A program made the position numbers and the translations under genes. 64,000 bases of DNA from Arachnopeziza araneosa. Taxonomy: Eukaryota > Ascomycota > Leotiomycetes > Helotiales > Arachnopezizaceae. Of this stretch, positions 1-10,850 are shown piece by piece. How positions within the stretch are numbered: position 1 is the first letter of the stretch; each line of letters starts with the position of its first letter. The stretch covers positions 1 to 64,000 of the forward strand of contig QYAI01000022.1 in assembly GCA_003988855.1 (NCBI GenBank), written 5' to 3'. Under the pieces are notes generated by a model. That model searched no databases. It was not told the origin of the DNA and saw only the letters and a list, made by a program, of their open reading frames with translations.

Positions 1-252
1 CTCTCTGGCCCTAGTCCGAATAGACTCTGAATGTGCCCCTTATTCTCCACCCTTCGGAAATGAGGTTCTTATGCCCGAGCTGTCCACGCATGACATTTCG
101 TTCACGTGATATCCTGCTCATCACACTCTCCGGCTCTAGTTCGAATAGACTCTGAATGTACTTCTTATTCTCCACACTTCGGTAATGAGGTCCTGTCTAC
201 CCGTGCCGTCTACACATAACATTCAGTTCACGTGATATCCTTCTTATCACAC
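1..252. repeat. Diverged ~125-bp tandem duplication
   Basis: Two head-to-tail copies run from about 1-125 and 126-252. Anchors such as tagactctgaatgt (21 and 146) and ttcacgtgatatcc (101 and 227) recur 125-126 bases apart. Most differences between copies are transitions (C/T and G/A), which is what repeat-induced point mutation leaves in filamentous ascomycetes. Both copies carry a TCACGTGA-like core. The repeat may continue left of the window. Confidence 0.75.
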
Positions 253-857
253 CTTGCTTTATTAATAAGAAAGTAATAGCGCTTCGTACTAAAAGCCTCG
301 TCGTTTCTAGCTAGCCTAGTTTAGCGTTCTGAGTACAGTATTTAAGTATTGCTTGCTCGTCTTCTCTGAATAAGATCTGATTATTGCTACCTTGCGTATT
401 ATACAAGCCTCTGCTATTGCGCTTCTTAGTTTAAAGTCGCTTTAAGGCTATTCGAATCGTATAGACATATTAAGAAATACCGTAGATTCGAGTGGCAGTA
501 ATAGGCTTCTTATTAGCGTTCTCTGACAGGTTATCTAGCTATTCTCCAGCTTCTTAGATCTTTCGTTTATTCTCTAGAAATATTTTCATTTTTGTGATTA
601 AGTTGGCAGTAAAACAAGTAAAGAGTTGTGTGTTCAGTACTAATTTACTAGCAAAGTTTGAATTTCCAGCCCTCACATTCGCTTGCGGGTTCACATTTGC
701 TTTCGCCGCCCACAAGCGAAGCGCAGTGGGCGGTGAACCGGCTATTACTCACACCTCGAGCGGCGGCAGGATTACTTCTATACACTTCGTTCTGAGAAGC
801 ACAATCAACGACGTCTCCTTTGCTGCTCTTGTACTCTCCTAAGTATTATCAGAATTA
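253..857. other. Gene-free stretch with one hairpin
   Basis: No convincing coding sequence was found. It contains a strong inverted repeat: ttcgccgcccac at 702-713 pairs with gtgggcggtgaa at 726-737 with one G-T type mismatch, separated by a 12-base loop. A short open frame at 594-842 has no recognisable motif. Confidence 0.5.
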
Positions 858-2631
858 TTGAATAATTCCGTATCTAGAAGCTTAGTCATGACTCTGCCTC
901 AAACCTCGAAAGATTCTTATCAATACAATACACTTGCACGCCGAGAGATCAGACTTGTTGTTCTGTATCCTTTGACTAGTGACGATGAGGTTCACTGCGA
1001 CATTAAACGGATTTATATCGATCAATATCCTGCATACGAAGCTTTGTCATATACATGGGAAGTGCTAGCGGCAACATTCCAATCCGAGTTGGATCCGGGA
1101 TCTTACAAGTCACGAAAAACCTTGTCGCCGCTATGTACGCTTTGAGCCCTCCTGTTTCGCAGAGAACGATCTGGATTGACGCGATATGTATCAATCAGAA
1201 TGATGCAACAGAACGCAATCATCAGGTGCTTTTTATGAAGGACATTTACGCCCGAGCTAGTCGTGTTCTTGTCTGGATTGGCTCAGCAGCGGATAATAGC
1301 GATGTTGTCATGGACTACATCGGGACTGTGAACGCAGAGCCAGACATGCTGGAATACAAGAACTGGATCTACTCGGATACCTGGGACTGGAGTTCATGTA
1401 GACCTTGGCGACCGCTTCCAGTCGCACAGCAAAGCGTCGATGCTCTCCTCTGCCGGCCATGGTTTTCTCGTGTTTGGATCCAACAAGAAGCTGCCGTCAA
1501 TCGAGAGACCAGTGTTATCTGTGGAGAGAAAGAAGTCAAGTGGAACCAACTCTTCAGCTTGGTTTGGTCGTATCAGAAACCAAGCCAGGAGGGGTTTGCA
1601 AAGGACGCTCTGTCAAATGACGCGCAAGCGTCAGTACTTCTTCTCCTGAATATTCAGAGCTACAGATATGACGATATCCCGGCACTACTAGTCGACATTC
1701 TTCGGGACTGCACATACTGTGGTACAACCGACCCAAGAGACCGGATTTATGCCGTTCAAAGCCTTGCGCAAGACCCGGACCTGGACAAATTGATGTTGGA
1801 GCCTAACTACAATGACAGCGTCTCCACGGTATACACAAAGATGGCAGTGCGCTTTTTAGAGGTTCAAGGTCCGTTTATCCTGAGTTGGGCAGGCCGTAAC
1901 AACCAACGCATTCGTGAATTAGCCTCGTGGGTACCAGATTGGACCGTGAAAAATATCGAACTCCCGTCTATCATTTTCAAGGCCGCTGGAAATTTGCAAT
2001 GGACTTGCAAAGTCCGCAGCGAGAATGGCTTGAGCATTCTTCTTACCCACGGAGTCACTCTCAGCTCCGTTTCCGCCTTGACCGATGTTCCTGCAATGCC
2101 TGTATATCAAGGCCGCTTAGGCGAACGTGAGGTTTTCGGTTTACTCAGAAGTCACATCGAGGCCTGCATTGAACTCTACGAACTTCGAAGGGGCGGTGAC
2201 CAAACGAATAATAAAGGAGATCTTTGGACGGCGTTGGTTGCAGACAGCACCCGATCATGGACTCGTCTTTCCAAAGAGTATGGGGACGACTTCATCATAT
2301 TTCCCGAATGGCTCGCTTCTTACCAAGCGCAAGCTCCTTGACGATACCTAGCTCATACCTGGAGCATCTCGAAACCATGAATATCAGGGGTGTTTTCATT
2401 TATAGGCGGTTCGCGATCGACTCGAGGGGAAAGATTTGTCTTGTCCCATACTCAACGAGACAGGGCGATTCGATTGTAATCGTTGCGGGCCTCACAGTTC
2501 CACTAGTGGTCCGGTCTCTGGAGAAGGGGGGGCTCGAAATTATTGGTGAATGCTATGTCCATGGGTCCATGGATGGTGAGGAAACAGAAGAAGTTCCGCA
2601 GAAGCAGTACGAAGAATTGCTGTTTTCCTAA
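858..2631 (+). pseudogene. Broken HET-domain (heterokaryon incompatibility) gene
   Basis: Three successive reading frames together encode one HET-domain protein. The first holds the N-terminal HET core (YEALSYTW). The second holds IWIDAICINQ, then the RVLVWIG and DRIYAVQSLA motifs. The third holds the usual C-terminal hallmark (RRFAID, GDSIVIV, GECYVHGSMDGE). The first break is a one-base loss in a G run at about 1057-1059, because YTW must be followed by GSASG. The second break lies at about 2310-2340, where the middle frame stops at 2341. Neither break looks like an intron: no suitable GT-AG pair restores the frame. HET proteins normally trigger allorecognition cell death. Here the product would be truncated, so this is a relic or an inactive allele. 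Translation probably began at 858 or 888. Confidence 0.8.
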
Positions 2632-3193
2632 TATATAAGACTAGCAGGTGTTTGCCTAATACTATTCCTATATAAAGTTCCTAAATGAATCCAGAACTAA
2701 ATGCATTTAGATCGTATAAGAGTAGCACGGGTTATAATTGAAGACATATATTCCGGGTCATACGCGAATGCAAGCCATTCGCGAATATCCTGGGCTATTC
2801 ACGAATATATATATTCGCCAGTGGCCCAGATCAGCCACGTACGGCGAGAGTTAAGAGGGTGCCCAAATCGGCTCACCAGGCTCGGCAAGGACCCTTGATT
2901 AAGTGTGATAGGGGAGCGAGAGCGGACACCATTATAACAACTTGATAGGCTCAGAGAGGTGGCTATGTTATAGGCAACAGGATCTGCATAATTCCAAAAA
3001 TAAATAATATGGAAACTATAGCCAATTCGCGGGGGATTGGAAGAGGACCCCCTGACCAAAATCCAGCCGACTCATTAGCGTGCTTAGGAGTCAGGGCTCG
3101 GCTCAGGTTAGAGCTGCGACGGCTCAGGCCCCAAGACGGAAGCGGACTTTGGGGGGCTCAGTTGTCGTCTGAGATTGTACTGGTAAACACACA
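2632..3193. other. AT-rich spacer with nested palindromes
   Basis: No gene is supported. At 2764-2782 gcgaatg and cattcgc form a short hairpin, followed by the perfect 16-base palindrome cgaatatatatattcg at 2802-2817. TGGGC (2791) and GCCCA (2825) flank the palindrome. The segment lies between two damaged HET genes and looks like transposon or repeat debris. Confidence 0.5.
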
Positions 3194-4627
3194 ATGAGAC
3201 TGATTAACACATCAACCCTGGAGCTCGAGGAATTCCCTGCAGATAGAATTCCTCATTATGCAATCCTTTCTCATCGCTGGGAAGCTGAGGAAGTGTTGTT
3301 CCAAGATTTACAGGGCAGCACAATCCAAAATTTCGACGGGATTACATTCCAGAACTTGCAGAACTTTTGCAATCAAAATTGACTTCTCAAAAAGGGTTGG
3401 CCAAAGTTACTCGGGTGCTGTAAGCAAGCGGCTCTTAATGGTTGGGCCTAGGCTGTAAGTTAAACGATATCTGTTATTTTTAAATACAAATTGAAGGAAT
3501 CAGTGGATCGATACATGCGGCATAGACAAGTCAAGCAGTGCCGAGCTCGCAGAAGCTATCAAATCGATGTTCACTTGGTACGAATGCTCGGGAGTATGCT
3601 ATGCTTATTTATCAGATGTTTCAAAGGCAGATGAGAATCCTTCTAAGAATAACTCTGAGTTTCGGCGTAGCGAATGGTTCACAAGAAGCGGGACTCTCCA
3701 AGAGCTTATTGCTCCTCGGGTAGTTGAATTCTTCGATTGCAATTGGAATGAAATCGGAACGAAACGAAGTTTGCAGGACGTAATTAAAGCCACCACGCAG
3801 ATCTCGCATCTTTTGACAGTGGCCGAGCCAGTGTCGCGCAGAAAATGTCCTGGGCTTCACGGAGAAGAACAACACGTGTAGAAGACCTAGCCTACCACCT
3901 CATGGGGCTTTTTGGAGTGAATATGCCACTGTTATACGGCGGGAGAATAAAATCTTTTGTCAGATTGCAACTAGAGATATTGAAGAACACTGATGATAAT
4001 TCAATCTTCGCATGGACATCGGGATCCGTGAATTTGGAGGGAGGCGGGTTACTTGCAATTTCACCCTGGTGGTTCCGGGACGCGCAAAACATCGTGACGA
4101 AAACCTTCGATCCTGAGAGAAAAGCCCCTGTCACAACCTCGAAGGGTCTAAGATTAGAGCTCTTCCTCTCAATACTCCGTGGAAAGACGCATCCACTTGG
4201 AGGATCAGAAAAAATCTATCTAGCACCTATAAATTGCACCAGAGAAGTTGAAGAACAAGAGAAGGAAATTTTTATAACCTTACAACTGGTCAGAATAAAT
4301 GGGTCCTGGAGAAGGCTACGAGATATAGGGGAAATAGAAGTTCCAATCAGGGGATTTGGCAAGCGAAGGACCTTGGTGGATATTCTCCAGACTACCACTT
4401 CGATCACTGAACGCTTCTTTTTCAGTAACTGGACATTAATACAGTACCAATCCTTGATTGACTCCGGATATGGTCGCTTCTATACTCTTCGTACTCATTG
4501 TACCCATCGTAGTAAAAGGGATAAAACAGTCTGGAAAGCATCAGTCGATCGATTCCTATCATCTACGATATGTTACCTTATTCAGAAACTCCTTGATAGT
4601 CTTGCCTTGAGCTTCAAGGGGTGGTGA
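3194..4627 (+). pseudogene. Second HET-domain gene, inactivated by nonsense codons and a frameshift
   Basis: The start MRLINTSTLELEEF and the following HYAILSHRW are the classic N-terminus of a fungal HET protein of the vegetative-incompatibility type. The reading frame continues through an in-frame TGA (3380-3382) into KKGWPKLLGCCKQAAL. It then meets an in-frame TAG where the family has an aromatic residue before WIDTC. A canonical intron (gtaagt at about 3452 to cag at 3503) joins to WIDTCGIDKSSSAEL. Further on, DVSKADEN and RSEWFTRSGTLQELIAP are recognisable. A frameshift near 3818-3821 is needed to reach ASVAQKMSWASRRRTTR, LAYHLMGLFGVNMPLLYG and the C-terminal part to 4627. Both stops can be explained by one transition each (CGA to TGA, TGG to TAG), which suggests RIP-like damage. 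The gene is not expected to be functional. Confidence 0.82.
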
Positions 4628-4935
4628 TCGTGCCCACAAATCGGCAATGCTGATTCTTGTTCGCATAACCCGAGAAAACTTTCAAGCCTATTCACAAATT
4701 TTTCAAGAATAGCTTCAACCGGCTCCTCTGTGTATGGCAGAAAATCGGTTGGGTAAAGAATCTTTCTCGGGTACCGACGGTGTCGGCAAGATATCTGAGA
4801 GAAAAACCTGAGCCGGATGGTCTTTTACCGTGTAGTCATCACCTTGCCCGCGATCGGCAGTAGTGCCACGAACTCTTGAAATGATTTCAGGTCTCTGCCC
4901 ATAAGTCCAACTGCATCAAATTCCCTGGCCTTGTG
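4570..4935 (-). pseudogene. Amidase-signature enzyme relic (C-terminal fragment)
   Basis: Read on the minus strand from about 4935 down, the DNA gives AREFDAVGLMGRDLKSFQEF. It then has a stop, followed by a shifted frame with RRYPRKILYPTDFLPY and EAILEKFVNRLESFLG. A further shift gives ISIADLWARSPPLEAQ and KTIKEFLNK. This order (GxxxRDL, then KILYPTDF, then a helix ending in LESFLG, then the W-x-x-x-PP segment) matches fungal amidase-family proteins; the assignment rests on motif order alone. The N-terminal catalytic Ser-Ser-Lys region is absent. The fragment overlaps the 3' end of the HET pseudogene on the opposite strand, so one of the two open frames there is fortuitous. Confidence 0.5.
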
Positions 4936-5222
4936 TCATGTTAGAATAATACAAATTAAGAAAAAAGAATCGTATCTAAACTAATTCTCATCTAGAATTT
5001 AGATAACTAACACCTAAGATTATATAATAGATTATAATCCTTGCAAATACAAGCTATATCGTTTTAAGGCGGGTGTGATGGCAGAAAAGGTCGGAAAAAC
5101 GTTTCGCCGACCCACATTCGCTTTAACCATTTCTGACTCATCACCGTCTCGGTTTTCCAAACCATTTTCGACGCATCGCCGCCAAGGGCTGCTCAACGAT
5201 CCTCCAAATACATTCCGCGATC

Positions 5223-8200
5223 ATGGCAGCCACCGATGGTGGAACCAAGGGAATTGTGGATGGTGTGAAGCTCTTCAACATGAAGGAACTCAAAGGCGTC
5301 AGTACATCCTTTCCCTTGCCTAGTCTTAGCTGGCCCGCGTTGGTTACCCCTCGCTGCCCCTCTTGGCCCTGGCATCCTTCTACCAAGCTCTCAGCTAACA
5401 AAACAACAATACCAGACGGAGAAGAGAGACCTCTTGATCGCAAATGAGAAGAAATATCAAGCGCAATGGGCGAAGGATGGCGTCTTCGAAGTTGATGCAC
5501 CGACACTTGACGAAGTCCCGTTCCATTCGGTCACGAATCGAGCGATGCATGAGAAGCATCCCAAATTCTTTGGTCTCATGGCATATCCGTACATGAATGG
5601 TACCCTCCATGCCGGCCACTCCTTGACAATCAGCAAAGTCGAATTTGCTGCTGGTTTCGCGCGGATGCAAGGCAAGAGGGCCTTGTTCCCGATGGGATAT
5701 CATTGCACCGGCATGGCAGTGAAAGCATGCGCGGATAAGTTGGTTAATGAGGTCAGGATGTTTGGGCAAAACTTTGAGCGATACACAGAGGAAAAGGCTC
5801 TGGAATTGAAGGTGTCGAAGCCTGCTGCAAGTACCCATGAGGACGTGACGAAATTTACCTCGAAGAAGGGAAAGACTGCTGCGAAGTCTGTCAAGATGAG
5901 GTATCAGTTCCAGATCATGAAGTCTCTCAACATTCCACTCGAAGAAATCCATAAATTTGCGGAGGCGGAATATTGGTTCGAATTCTTTCCGCTTCTCTGC
6001 AAGCGGGATCTTACCAATTTCGGTGCCCGAATAGACTGGCGACGGCAAATGGTCACAACTGTTATCAATCCTTACTATGACAGCTTTGTTAGGTGGCAAA
6101 TGATCCGGCTCAAAGAGCTAGGCAAGATCAAGTTTGGTAGACGGTACACAATCTACTCACCTAAGGACGGACAACCATGCATGGACCATGACCGAAGTGA
6201 AGGGGAGGGTGTTGGACCTCAAGAGTATACTGCGCTTAAACTTCAGGTGCTCGAATGGTCCCCGAAAGCAGCAGAGGTTCTCGCTGGAAAACTGCCTACT
6301 GGAGCCAAGGCTTTCTTTGTACCTGCTACCTTGCGACCAGAAACAATGTACGGTCAAACTTGCTGTTTTGTTGGACCAAGTATTACCTATGGTGTCTTCA
6401 AAGTATCAGAAGACGAATATTATATCATCACAGATCGTGCTGCACGGAATATGGCATTCCAGGGGATCTTTGCCAAGGAGGGCGAATGCGAAAAGGTTGC
6501 AGAAATATCTGGATTGGCCTGTATCGGGACACTCGTTGATGCTCCACTTTCTGTGCACAAAGATGGTGTTCGGATTCTTCCTATGGACACGATTCTTCCT
6601 ACGAAGGGCACTGGTGTAGTTACATCAGTACCCTCTGATAGCCCTGATGATTTCATTACTCTCCAGGACCTTGCGAAGAAGTTCGAGTACTACGGCATTG
6701 AAAAGAGTTGGGCCACACTTGAGATTCTTCCCATTATCACAACACCTACGTACGGAAATTTAATAGCCCCAGCTCTAGTCAAGCAACTAAAGATCTCTTC
6801 GCCTAAGGATACAAAGCAACTTGAAACTGCTAAGGAAATAGCATACAAAGAAGGCTACTATCAAGGTATTATGTCTTACGGTGAATTTAAGGGGGACAAA
6901 GTCGAAGTTGCAAAGCCGAAAGTAAAAAAACAGCTTCTTGACTTGGGAAAGGGATTTGCTTATGCGGAGCCTGAAAAAAAGGTTGTTAGCAGATCTGCAG
7001 ACGAATGCTGTGTAGCTCTAATGGACCAGTGGTATCTCGACTATGGAGAGGAAACATGGAAAAACTTGGCTCTAGACTACGTGGCCAATACGGACGGCGA
7101 CGGCTTAGAGACCTATTCCGACGAAACTAAAAATGCCTTTGAAGGCGTGTTAAATTGGCTGAATCAGTGGGCCTGCGCAAGGACCTATGGTCATGGTTCA
7201 AAGCTTCCTTGGGACCACAAGTTTATGGTGGAGAGCTTGAGTGACAGCACGATCTATATGGCGTACTATACTGTTGCTCATTACCTACATAGTGATATGT
7301 TTGGGCAGACTCAAGGCCTTGCAAATGTCACTCCTGAACAGATAACAGATGAAGTTTGGGATTACATTTTTTCGAGAAGTGACATTACTAAGGAGGCCTT
7401 GAACACTTGCAAGATACCTCAAATCACTCTTGAAAAGATGCGTCGGGAATTTGAGTACTGGTATCCTGTCGATGTCAATGTCTCAGGGAAGGACCTCGTT
7501 CCCAATCATCTAGTATGTTGCCACTATTTATTCCTTGATCGCAAGTCCTTCCAGTTGTCCGCTAATACTTGTGTAGACCTTCTTCATTTACAACCATCTT
7601 GCTATCTGGGAGAAGCAAAAGGAATTCTGGCCCCGCTCGGTTCGCTCAAATGGCCACCTCACGCTCAATGGCGAGAAGATGGCCAAGTCAACTGGAAATT
7701 TCATGACCTTGGAGGACCTCATAAAGAAGTTTGGAGCCGACGCATCTCGAATCGCCATTGCCGACGCCGGGGATGGAGTCACAGACGCCAACTTCGAGGA
7801 AGACGTGGCCGACAACAACATCCTGCGGTTACACAACCTCCGGGAATGGTGCCAAGAACAAATCGATAATCGGTCGAAACATCGCTCCGATGCTCCAGAT
7901 CTATTTTATGACAAGCTCTTCGACAACGAGATGAATTGTTTAATTCGGGAATGCTACTCACATTATAAAGCTACCAATTACAAGCTCGCCCTCAAATCCG
8001 GCCTCTATGATTTCACTAGCGCTCGCGATTTCTATCGTGAAGGCACACTCTCTGCTGGGATTACAATGCACGGAGACTTGGTTCGACGATATATCAAATT
8101 CCAGGCCTTGCTTCTAGCTGTCATTGCCCCCCACTGGGCTGAGCAAATCTGGCTCGAAGTCTTAGGCGAACCTTCGACAATTCAAAAAGCCCTGTTCCCT

Positions 8201-8785
8201 GTGGCCTCTGAGCCTGACCCTGCTTTGTCAGCTGCATATCGATATGTCCGCAACATATCTTCGAATATCACATCTGCCGAAGCAGCACAACTGAGAAGGA
8301 AGTTGAAGGGCAAGGATGTAGGTCTTGATCCGACGAAGCCGAAGAAGTTAACCATCTTTGTGGCGGCCAAATTTCCGGACTGGCAAGAGAAATATGTTGA
8401 TATTCTCTACTCAGCTTGGGACAGCCAGAAGATGACTGCTGATGAAGCAAAGCTGATGGCAGAGATAAAGAAGGTCGCTGGTTCCGAACTGAAGAAAGCG
8501 ATGGCATTCGTGCAGGGTCTGAAACGGCGTCTAGTTTCGGGAGAAGAGTCCACCACTGTTTTCAACCGAAAGCTGGCGTTCAGTGAGCTGGAGACTTTGG
8601 ACCATATGAGTGCAGGACTGAAGAAAGCAGCAAACTTGGCGGAGCTTGAGATCGTGGAGATTGATGGGAAAGGGAGTGGAGTCATGTTTCCGGGGCAACA
8701 GCAGGTCGGAACTTTGCCACAGGTGGCTGAAGCAAGTGTTCCAGGAACGCCGACTTTTTTCTTTGAGAATGTGGTTGAAAAGTAA
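5223..8785 (+). CDS. Cytosolic leucyl-tRNA synthetase
   Basis: This class I aminoacyl-tRNA synthetase charges tRNA-Leu in the cytosol. It corresponds to yeast CDC60. Three exons are inferred: 5223-5297, 5416-7512 and 7577-8785. The introns are gtcagt...accag and gtatgt...gtgtag, both with a CTAAC/CTAAT branch site. Phases agree and the product is 1126 residues, close to the 1090 of yeast. The catalytic HIGH motif reads HAGH at about residues 90-93, after AYPYMNG. The KMSKS motif reads KMAKS at about 758-762. The CP1 editing domain shows TLRPETMYGQ. The C-terminal anticodon-binding region follows SREWC-like LREWCQEQ. The first exon is short and acidic and would be missed without the splice. 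It is surrounded by decayed DNA upstream but is itself intact. No mitochondrial presequence is visible, so this is the cytosolic enzyme. Confidence 0.95.
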
Positions 8786-9699
8786 GCGTCGTCACGTTGT
8801 CACGTTGCCAAAAGTCTAGAAGCTGTCACGCCATTGGAATAGAGAGTTTGCATGTTTCCTAGCTCTTGAGGAGTCAAAAGTAAGGCTTTTTGCGCTCTGA
8901 TGTCTAAGAACAGAGCCTCTTATTCGTACTTAGTGACATACACATAGAGAACTGGCTATCGCCTGAAGAGAACATTGAGAAAGCCTTAGATGAATAACCG
9001 TCGAGATCGTTTGCTAATGGGGAGATGTGCCCATCAATCTACAGCGCACTATGGTCTCGCGAAAAATGATTGACCTATCATCTACAAGTAGGCCGAAGTT
9101 CTCTGGTTGTTTCACGGAAAATTAGATTGAGCTTAATGTGCTATTGGAAAATTCCGATTCTATTACTGTCCTATTCGTGACAAAAGAGTCCCTGTGGATG
9201 CTGCTACACTGCCAACTGTGATGTCTGACATGTCCTTGGCGGCAGTGTCTAAGCATCTAAAGGAAATAATTCAGTTAAGCACAGTAACGACTGTCGATGC
9301 TCTAAGTTAGATAATAACATGCCCAAACATTCTCTACCCTGATTTCTTAGGATATTTTGATAATCTTTCGAATTAGCTTAGTGCGCATAGAACACCAGTT
9401 ACTTCGGCAAAGAGTGCTTCTCATTTAGTATGAACAAATCTCTCTATTGGCACCCTGTCAAGTTTTTCACATCTTCTTATATATTACCTAGCTATAATTC
9501 TCATCCTATCCCATATTTTAATAAGCAGTTCACTGTTAAAATAATCTCTCTTGGACGGGAAACACACTCCCGCAGCCTATCTATGAAAATTTCTCTACTT
9601 CCAATTCATGCAAACCCACTAGGTAAACTTTGTTGTTAGTGCGTTCCGCTTAATGCGCAGCTTCCTGCTTAGAAACCCAGGCTCGGAAGAATTCTGGCT
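8786..9699. other. Gene-free spacer downstream of the synthetase
   Basis: About 0.9 kb with only short open frames on either strand. The first ~100 bases are probably 3' untranslated sequence. No repeat or RNA gene was recognised. Confidence 0.5.
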
Positions 9700-10700
9700 A
9701 CATCCAATATCGAAGAATGTCCGATTGTTGGTGCCGAAGATGTAACGAGACTGTTCTCCGAGATCAAAGTCCCAGGTGCAGCGCCGTATGATTTGAGCAA
9801 TTATGGCCGCGGGGCACAATCGGATCGTTGGAACAACTAGTAGAGTTGCCCTCCATCTTGGCGGCGTTTCCTAGAAGGCAGGTCATATCTCTACAGTCTT
9901 CAAGTGACCTATGTTTCTTTTCTCTCAGTAGCTCTGAGAACGATGTATCAGGATACCTGACCAGTGTCAAACGTGAATCCGAGGCGACGAGAACTAGGTT
10001 CGGGACAGAAGAGTTGACGGCGAGAAAATGGGGCCTGAAGTTGGACGCCCTACTTAGTCGATGTGTACGAAACTTGATAACTGTGGAAGCAAATCTGAAT
10101 GCTTTACTAAAGATGATAATTCGAGAGAACGCGAGCTTTATTGTTGTCATCGTGCGTTTATGCCAGGTGTTGACGCTCTGGGAAAGAGATACGAGACCTC
10201 TACGAGAGTGCTTGCCAAACAGGCGCGAGTGCAACATTTCATACGAGTTTTGTAGAGTACGCGCAGAAGACCCAGCAAGCTGCTTTGAAGATGATTCAAG
10301 ATGCTGAGAATGCGAAAAGAGATGCGAAACAGCCGGAATTGGATCTGAGCAAAGTTCGTGGTACGCCAGAGCAGATGAGACGGATCCAAAGTCTCCGAGA
10401 CGAAATTGTAGCGATGAATGCGAATCTCCAGGGTAGGATTGACTTCGCCAATAATCAGATTTTGCATGGGGCGATCAGATCAGGCGGGTCCTCGTGGGCG
10501 GAGGTTGAGGGGAGTGATACTCGATATAGTGATGGGCATGGGAATTGGTTTAACAGCGAGGGCAGTGCTGAGGTTCAAAGTTGCAGATCGAGGGAACTAT
10601 GATGCTGAACTAAATCCACGGATTGCAAATAAATGTGGTTAAGAAGAGGGGTGAGCTGGCTCGGCTCAAGGCAGCCCACAGCGTTGCGACTCCCAGCGAC
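9700..10700 (+). pseudogene. Degraded coiled-coil gene, family not recognised
   Basis: Three plus-strand frames each carry protein-like sequence that reads on from one to the next. One contains KWGLKLDALLSRCVRNL (about 10030-10085). The second contains DALGKRYETSTRVLAKQARV (about 10165-10235). The third contains EYAQKTQQAALKMIQDAENA and TPEQMRRIQSLRDEIVAMNA (about 10255-10430). The last two are heptad-rich and suggest coiled coil. The switch from the second to the third frame falls at about 10235-10240 with no intron signals. It is therefore read as a frameshifted relic rather than a spliced gene. A recent assembly error or a rapidly evolving spliced gene cannot be excluded. Confidence 0.4.
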
Positions 10701-10850
10701 GGGAGCTCTGAAATTTCGTCGAGGATCACTTGTTTGGGAGAGGAGATAGCAACTACTTGGCAAACGATATGTTTGAATGGCAGATTTTGTTTTATGCAGC
10801 GATTTTCTTTAATTGAGCTAGAGCTGAGGACGTTTCATGTCCATATAAAT

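Noticed and set aside
9764..10237. 157-codon minus-strand frame
   Set aside because: It is antisense to heptad-rich plus-strand sequence that looks more protein-like; treated as a shadow.
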